Shown here piece by piece: positions 39,045-41,949 of a DNA stretch of 41,949 bases. The notes beneath the pieces are model-generated. The model was not told the origin of the DNA, did not search any database, and saw only the letters and a list, made by a program, of their open reading frames with translations. How positions within the stretch are numbered: the first letter of the stretch is position 1; every line of letters begins with the position of its first letter. The DNA lies in assembly GCF_030247655.1 (NCBI RefSeq), contig NZ_JAOTRZ010000006.1, forward strand, positions 1 to 41,949, in the 5' to 3' direction. The position numbers and the translations under genes are program-made. The DNA is from Trichlorobacter sp. GTDB taxonomy: Bacteria; Desulfobacterota; Desulfuromonadia; Geobacterales; Pseudopelobacteraceae.

Positions 39045-40727
39045 TCAGGGAACGTCTGGTGGCGCTTGAAAAGGGTCGTCCGCCTCAGGCCAGAACCTTG
39101 ACTTCAGTTCATCCAGTAGTGGAACAAGAGATTTACGGTCAACGGCAGAGATGCTGATGGCGTTGTGGCGGCGTTTGGCCTGGGCGATCCGCAGGAAGGC
39201 GATGGTGTCTTTTTTCTTCAGCCCTTCCAGTTGGTCGGTCTTGTTAAAGACCACCAGTTCCGGTTTTTCAGTCAGCCCCAGTTCGGCCAGGATGGTGCGG
39301 ACCTGGGAAATCTGGTCTTCAAAGCGGGGGTTGGAGGCATCCACCAGATGCAGCAGCAGATCGGCATCCTGCAGTTCTTCCAGGGTGGCCTTGAAGGCCC
39401 CCAGCAGTGAGGCAGGCAGGCAGCGGATAAAGCCGACGGTGTCGGTGATGATAACTTCCCGTTCACGGGGCAGGCGCAGTCTGCGGCTGGAGGTGTCCAG
39501 GGTGGCAAACAGCAGGTTTTCGGTAAAGATCTCGCTCTGGGTCAGTCTGTTAAGCAGGGTGGATTTGCCGGCGTTGGTGTAGCCGACAATGGAGATGATC
39601 GGTACGCCGGAGCGCACCCGACGGCTGCGGCGCTGTTCCCGGTCCCGCGAGAGCGCTTCAAGTTCCCGCTCCAGTGCGGTGATCCGGTCCCTGATCCGGC
39701 GACGGTCGATCTCCAGCTTGGTCTCACCCGGCCCACGGCCGCCGATGCCGCCCATCAGGCGGGACATCTGGACACCTCGTCCAATCAGGCGTGGCAGCAG
39801 ATATTTCAGTTGCGCCAGCTCTACCTGCACCTTGCCGTCTCTGCTCTTGGCCCGTCCGGCAAAGATATCCAGAATCAACTGGCTGCGGTCGATAACCTTC
39901 AGCTCGGTCATGGTGGAGATGGCACGGACCTGGGCCGGGGTCAGTTCCTGATCAAAGATCAACAGAGTAGCCCCCCGCTGCAGGGCGCGAATGACCACTT
40001 CCTGCAGTTTGCCTTCTCCCATCAGGGTGCGGGGATTCAACTTGCGGGGTAGCTGGATAAAGCTGTCCAGTACCTGTACCCCGGCGGTGCGGGCCAGTTC
40101 CTGCAGTTCTGCCAGTGAATCATCCACCTCGCGCCGTTCGCCACCGGCCCTGACTGAGATCAGGATCGCCCGTTCCTGGCCATCCTTGGCCTGTGCCTCT
40201 ACCTGTACCGCCTTGTCAAGACTGCGTTCCAGTGCGTTGATAAAGTTACTATCGTAGTCAACCGCCTTTTCCAGCAGTTGCGGAGGCAGTACGCTGATGC
40301 CGCCCGGTTCGGTGGAAAGGTGGGCCAGATGTACGATGCTGCGGTGGCTGTCTAGGGGGCCGAGGGCAGCGATCAGGTCAAGTCTGAGCAGTTTCAGGTC
40401 GGTCAGGTCGTCTTCGGTCAGCGGTTCAGATTTCAGGTGGGTGTGGATCAGGCGTAGGCCCCGCAGCCGCTTGCGGCCCAGGGGGTAGTCTTTCAGGTCA
40501 GGGATCAATAGCCCTTTTTCCGTGCCGATCAGGATCAGCTCTATAACGCCTTGGCGGTTAACCAAGAGGCCGATCTGACGGCGCAGTTCAAAGGAAAGTT
40601 CAAGCAGGCGAGAGGCCAGCTCTGCGGTGCAGAGCTCATCAGCCGGAATACGGCGGCGGTAGAGACGTTCTACCGCCTGAATCTGGCTCTGTTTCAGCCC
40701 TGCAAGGTTGCCGTGGAGTTCGTTAAT
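39045..40727 (-). CDS. hflX: Ribosome-associated GTPase HflX (ATT start proposed)
   Basis: 560 residues if started at ATT 40727. Reading from the first conventional start (TTG 40565) loses the N-terminal 54 residues, which look like genuine HflX (HGNLAGLKQSQ, ERLYRRRIPADEL). An AGGA lies seven bases before the ATT, and no ATG, GTG or TTG exists in frame between the fabI stop and 40565. Domains: N-terminal HflX domain, Arg-rich coiled coil (RRRIRDRITALERELEALSR), then the GTPase with G1 GYTNAGKST (Lys388), G3 DTVGFI and G4 NKTD. HflX splits or rescues stalled ribosomes under stress in other bacteria. It follows fabI by 12 bases, in one operon. The 3' end is duplicated at 32986-33109. Confidence 0.95.
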   Translation of the reverse strand: MNELHGNLAGLKQSQIQAVERLYRRRIPADELCTAELASRLLELSFELRRQIGLLVNRQGVIELILIGTEKGLLIPDLKDYPLGRKRLRGLRLIHTHLKSEPLTEDDLTDLKLLRLDLIAALGPLDSHRSIVHLAHLSTEPGGISVLPPQLLEKAVDYDSNFINALERSLDKAVQVEAQAKDGQERAILISVRAGGERREVDDSLAELQELARTAGVQVLDSFIQLPRKLNPRTLMGEGKLQEVVIRALQRGATLLIFDQELTPAQVRAISTMTELKVIDRSQLILDIFAGRAKSRDGKVQVELAQLKYLLPRLIGRGVQMSRLMGGIGGRGPGETKLEIDRRRIRDRITALERELEALSRDREQRRSRRVRSGVPIISIVGYTNAGKSTLLNRLTQSEIFTENLLFATLDTSSRRLRLPREREVIITDTVGFIRCLPASLLGAFKATLEELQDADLLLHLVDASNPRFEDQISQVRTILAELGLTEKPELVVFNKTDQLEGLKKKDTIAFLRIAQAKRRHNAISISAVDRKSLVPLLDELKSRFWPEADDPFQAPPDVP

Positions 40728-40739
40728 GGGATGGTCCTG

Positions 40740-41507
40740 CTAAATGCCGGTGATGTTGTAGCCGGCATCAACGTAATGGATTTCACCGGTGACCCCGGAA
40801 GCAAGGTCGCTGCAGAGGTAGAGGGCAGACTTGGCTACTTCTTCCTGGGTTATGTTGCGGTGCAGCGGAGCGCGCTCTTCTACGGTGCTGAGGATCTGGT
40901 TGAAGCCGTTAACGCCGGCTGCAGCAAGGGTCTTGATCGGGCCGGCCGAGATGGCGTTTACCCGGATGTTGTCTTCTCCCATACCGGCAGAGAGGTAGCG
41001 CACCGATGCTTCCAGAGCGGCCTTGGCAACTCCCATCACATTGTAGTTGGGGAATACCTTTTCTGCGCCGTAGTAGCTCATGGCCAGAGCGCAGGCATTG
41101 CGGCCGGTCATCAGTGGTTGGGCGGCCTTCAGGAGGCCGATAAAGGAGTAGGCGCTGATATCCAGGGCGGTGGCAAATCCGGCCCGGGTGGTGGATAGGA
41201 TGGTGCCTTTCAGTTCTTCCTTGTCGGCAAAGGCCACGGAGTGGATCAGGATGTCGATCCCGCCCCAGCGCTGTTGTGCCAGATCCATCAATGCTGTTAT
41301 TTCATCATCACTGGTGACGTTGCAGGGGGCCACATCGGCACCGATTGATTCGGCCAGGGGGCGCACCCGCTTTTCAATCGCCTCACCGGCGTAGGTCAGC
41401 ATCAGTTCAGCACCTTCGGCCTGAAACAGTCTGGCCATGGCCCAGGCAATACTTTTTTCATTTGCAACGCCCAGAATAAGCGCCTTTTTACCTTCCAACA
41501 GTCCCAT
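40740..41507 (-). CDS. fabI: Enoyl-[acyl-carrier-protein] reductase (NADH) FabI
   Basis: 255 residues from ATG 41507 ([19 protein letters not shown]), just downstream of GGAGGAG; longer open frame upstream is not FabI-like. It is a short-chain dehydrogenase fold with the FabI-type nucleotide site ([13 protein letters not shown]), the [10 protein letters not shown] loop, and the active-site Tyr/Lys motif in [18 protein letters not shown], including the Met of triclosan-sensitive enzymes. It carries out the last reduction step of each fatty acid elongation cycle in the cytoplasm. The start overlaps the small membrane gene by 20 bases; hflX follows after 12 bases. Confidence 0.97.
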   Translation of the reverse strand: MGLLEGKKALILGVANEKSIAWAMARLFQAEGAELMLTYAGEAIEKRVRPLAESIGADVAPCNVTSDDEITALMDLAQQRWGGIDILIHSVAFADKEELKGTILSTTRAGFATALDISAYSFIGLLKAAQPLMTGRNACALAMSYYGAEKVFPNYNVMGVAKAALEASVRYLSAGMGEDNIRVNAISAGPIKTLAAAGVNGFNQILSTVEERAPLHRNITQEEVAKSALYLCSDLASGVTGEIHYVDAGYNITGI

Positions 41508-41742
41508 CAACTCCTCCGGATAACGTATCAATGACCTTTGCCGATTGGTTGGCTGAGGCCTGATGGTGTAGTATCTGCTGCTCAAGACGGGCAATCCGTC
41601 CTTCAAGCCGTATAAGTGTCGTGTGTGATTCCATGACCTGGCGTCGTAAACCCAGCAACAGCAGGGGCAGTCTAAGCCAGATCGCCGCAAAGAAGAGGCC
41701 CAGCAGGATCGACATGATCATGAATCCGCCAACAAATTCCAT
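41488..41742 (-). CDS. Small membrane protein with coiled coil, unknown function
   Basis: 84 residues: one transmembrane helix at about 8-32 ([20 protein letters not shown]), then a basic turn and a predicted coiled coil ([19 protein letters not shown]). No family recognised. It begins after a recognisable promoter, overlaps fabI by 20 bases in another frame, and so is probably the first gene of a membrane protein-fabI-hflX operon. ATG 41742 has a distant GGGG; an internal ATG at residue 8 follows GGCGGA and may be the true start. Confidence 0.6.
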   Translation of the reverse strand: MEFVGGFMIMSILLGLFFAAIWLRLPLLLLGLRRQVMESHTTLIRLEGRIARLEQQILHHQASANQSAKVIDTLSGGVDGTVGR

Positions 41743-41784
41743 CGAGCCGAATGCCCCTTTCTGTGTTTAATGATAATCGGATAG

Positions 41785-41813
41785 GCTATACCACACCTGA
41801 GCCTAAATGGCAA
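41785..41813 (-). promoter_or_regulatory. Promoter of the small membrane protein-fabI-hflX operon
   Basis: On the minus strand TTGCCA (41813-41808), a 17-base spacer and TATAGC (41790-41785), about 40 bases before the first start codon. This is a good sigma70-type match. Confidence 0.65.
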
Positions 41814-41845
41814 ACATGCAAAAGACGTGAAAAAACAGGACCGCT

Positions 41846-41949
41846 ATGCTACAAGTCGTGATTATGCACACACTTATTCCGATTACATCCCCTCTTTTTC
41901 TGGTCGGTGCGGAGCTTGACGAACAACCGGCATGGTCTATGATCCTGTC
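41846..41949 (+). CDS. Possible start of a divergent gene, cut by window edge
   Basis: An open frame of 34 codons to the right edge (MLQVVIMHTLIPITSPLFLV and on), with CAGGA six bases before ATG 41846. A second ATG lies six codons in. It is too short to assign. It could equally be non-coding. Confidence 0.35.
   Translation, partial: MLQVVIMHTLIPITSPLFLVGAELDEQPAWSMIL

Overview
The window looks like chromosomal DNA from a Geobacter/Trichlorobacter/Pelobacter-type bacterium (Desulfuromonadota, formerly Deltaproteobacteria). This rests on general gene character: MSHA pilus genes, a HrcA/CIRCE-controlled groESL, many very large secreted modular proteins, a 7TMR-DISM sensor kinase and a PAS-GGDEF cyclase. 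No species call can be made by eye.

Layout. 1-3222 (minus): start of an MSHA-type pilus operon in the order mshI-mshJ-mshK-mshL. mshI is cut by an in-frame TAA and mshL runs off the left edge. 3324-5612 (minus): groES-groEL with sigma70 promoter, CIRCE operator, an intergenic palindrome and a terminator. 5659-9044 (plus): ligA, overlapped by a diguanylate cyclase gene. 9041-12681 (minus): iron-sulfur flavoprotein, CopA copper ATPase and a UPF0158-like protein. 12747-13463 (plus): LpxH-like hydrolase, convergent with a penicillin-binding transpeptidase (13447-14733, minus). 14853-38976 (plus): a 24-kb island of six huge secreted modular proteins (called P1 to P6 here) with a sensor kinase, a NarL-type regulator and a receiver-only regulator. 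39009-41813 (minus): small membrane protein, fabI, hflX and a terminator. A possible plus-strand gene begins at 41846 and leaves the window.

The island is the notable part. P1 to P6 have signal peptides and are assembled from interchangeable modules: DUF1566-like, choice-of-anchor-D/ASH-like, InlB-like repeats, LamG lectin folds, IPT/TIG and seven-fold beta-propeller repeats. All six end in the same roughly 85-105-residue C-terminal domain with a Gly-Gly-Tyr core and a TTLNG/TTLDG motif, stopping right after the last beta strand. I know of no name for this domain; I infer a surface export or anchoring role. A 7TMR-DISM histidine kinase and its response regulator sit in the middle. The same 20-bp perfect palindrome lies just upstream of the -35 of the two promoters that precede the receiver-only regulator plus P1, and P4. 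Together this suggests a two-component-controlled adhesin or matrix-protein locus.

The island is also recombinationally active. P2 is an in-frame tandem fusion, P4 is a chimera of two classes, P2 and P3 are nearly identical at the 3' end, and 32878-33205 is a mosaic of paralogue debris that includes a duplicated 3' end of hflX. Two housekeeping genes (copA, hflX) appear to start at ATT codons, and three promoters sit so close to their start codons that the mRNAs may be leaderless. No tRNA, rRNA, CRISPR array or transposase gene was seen.
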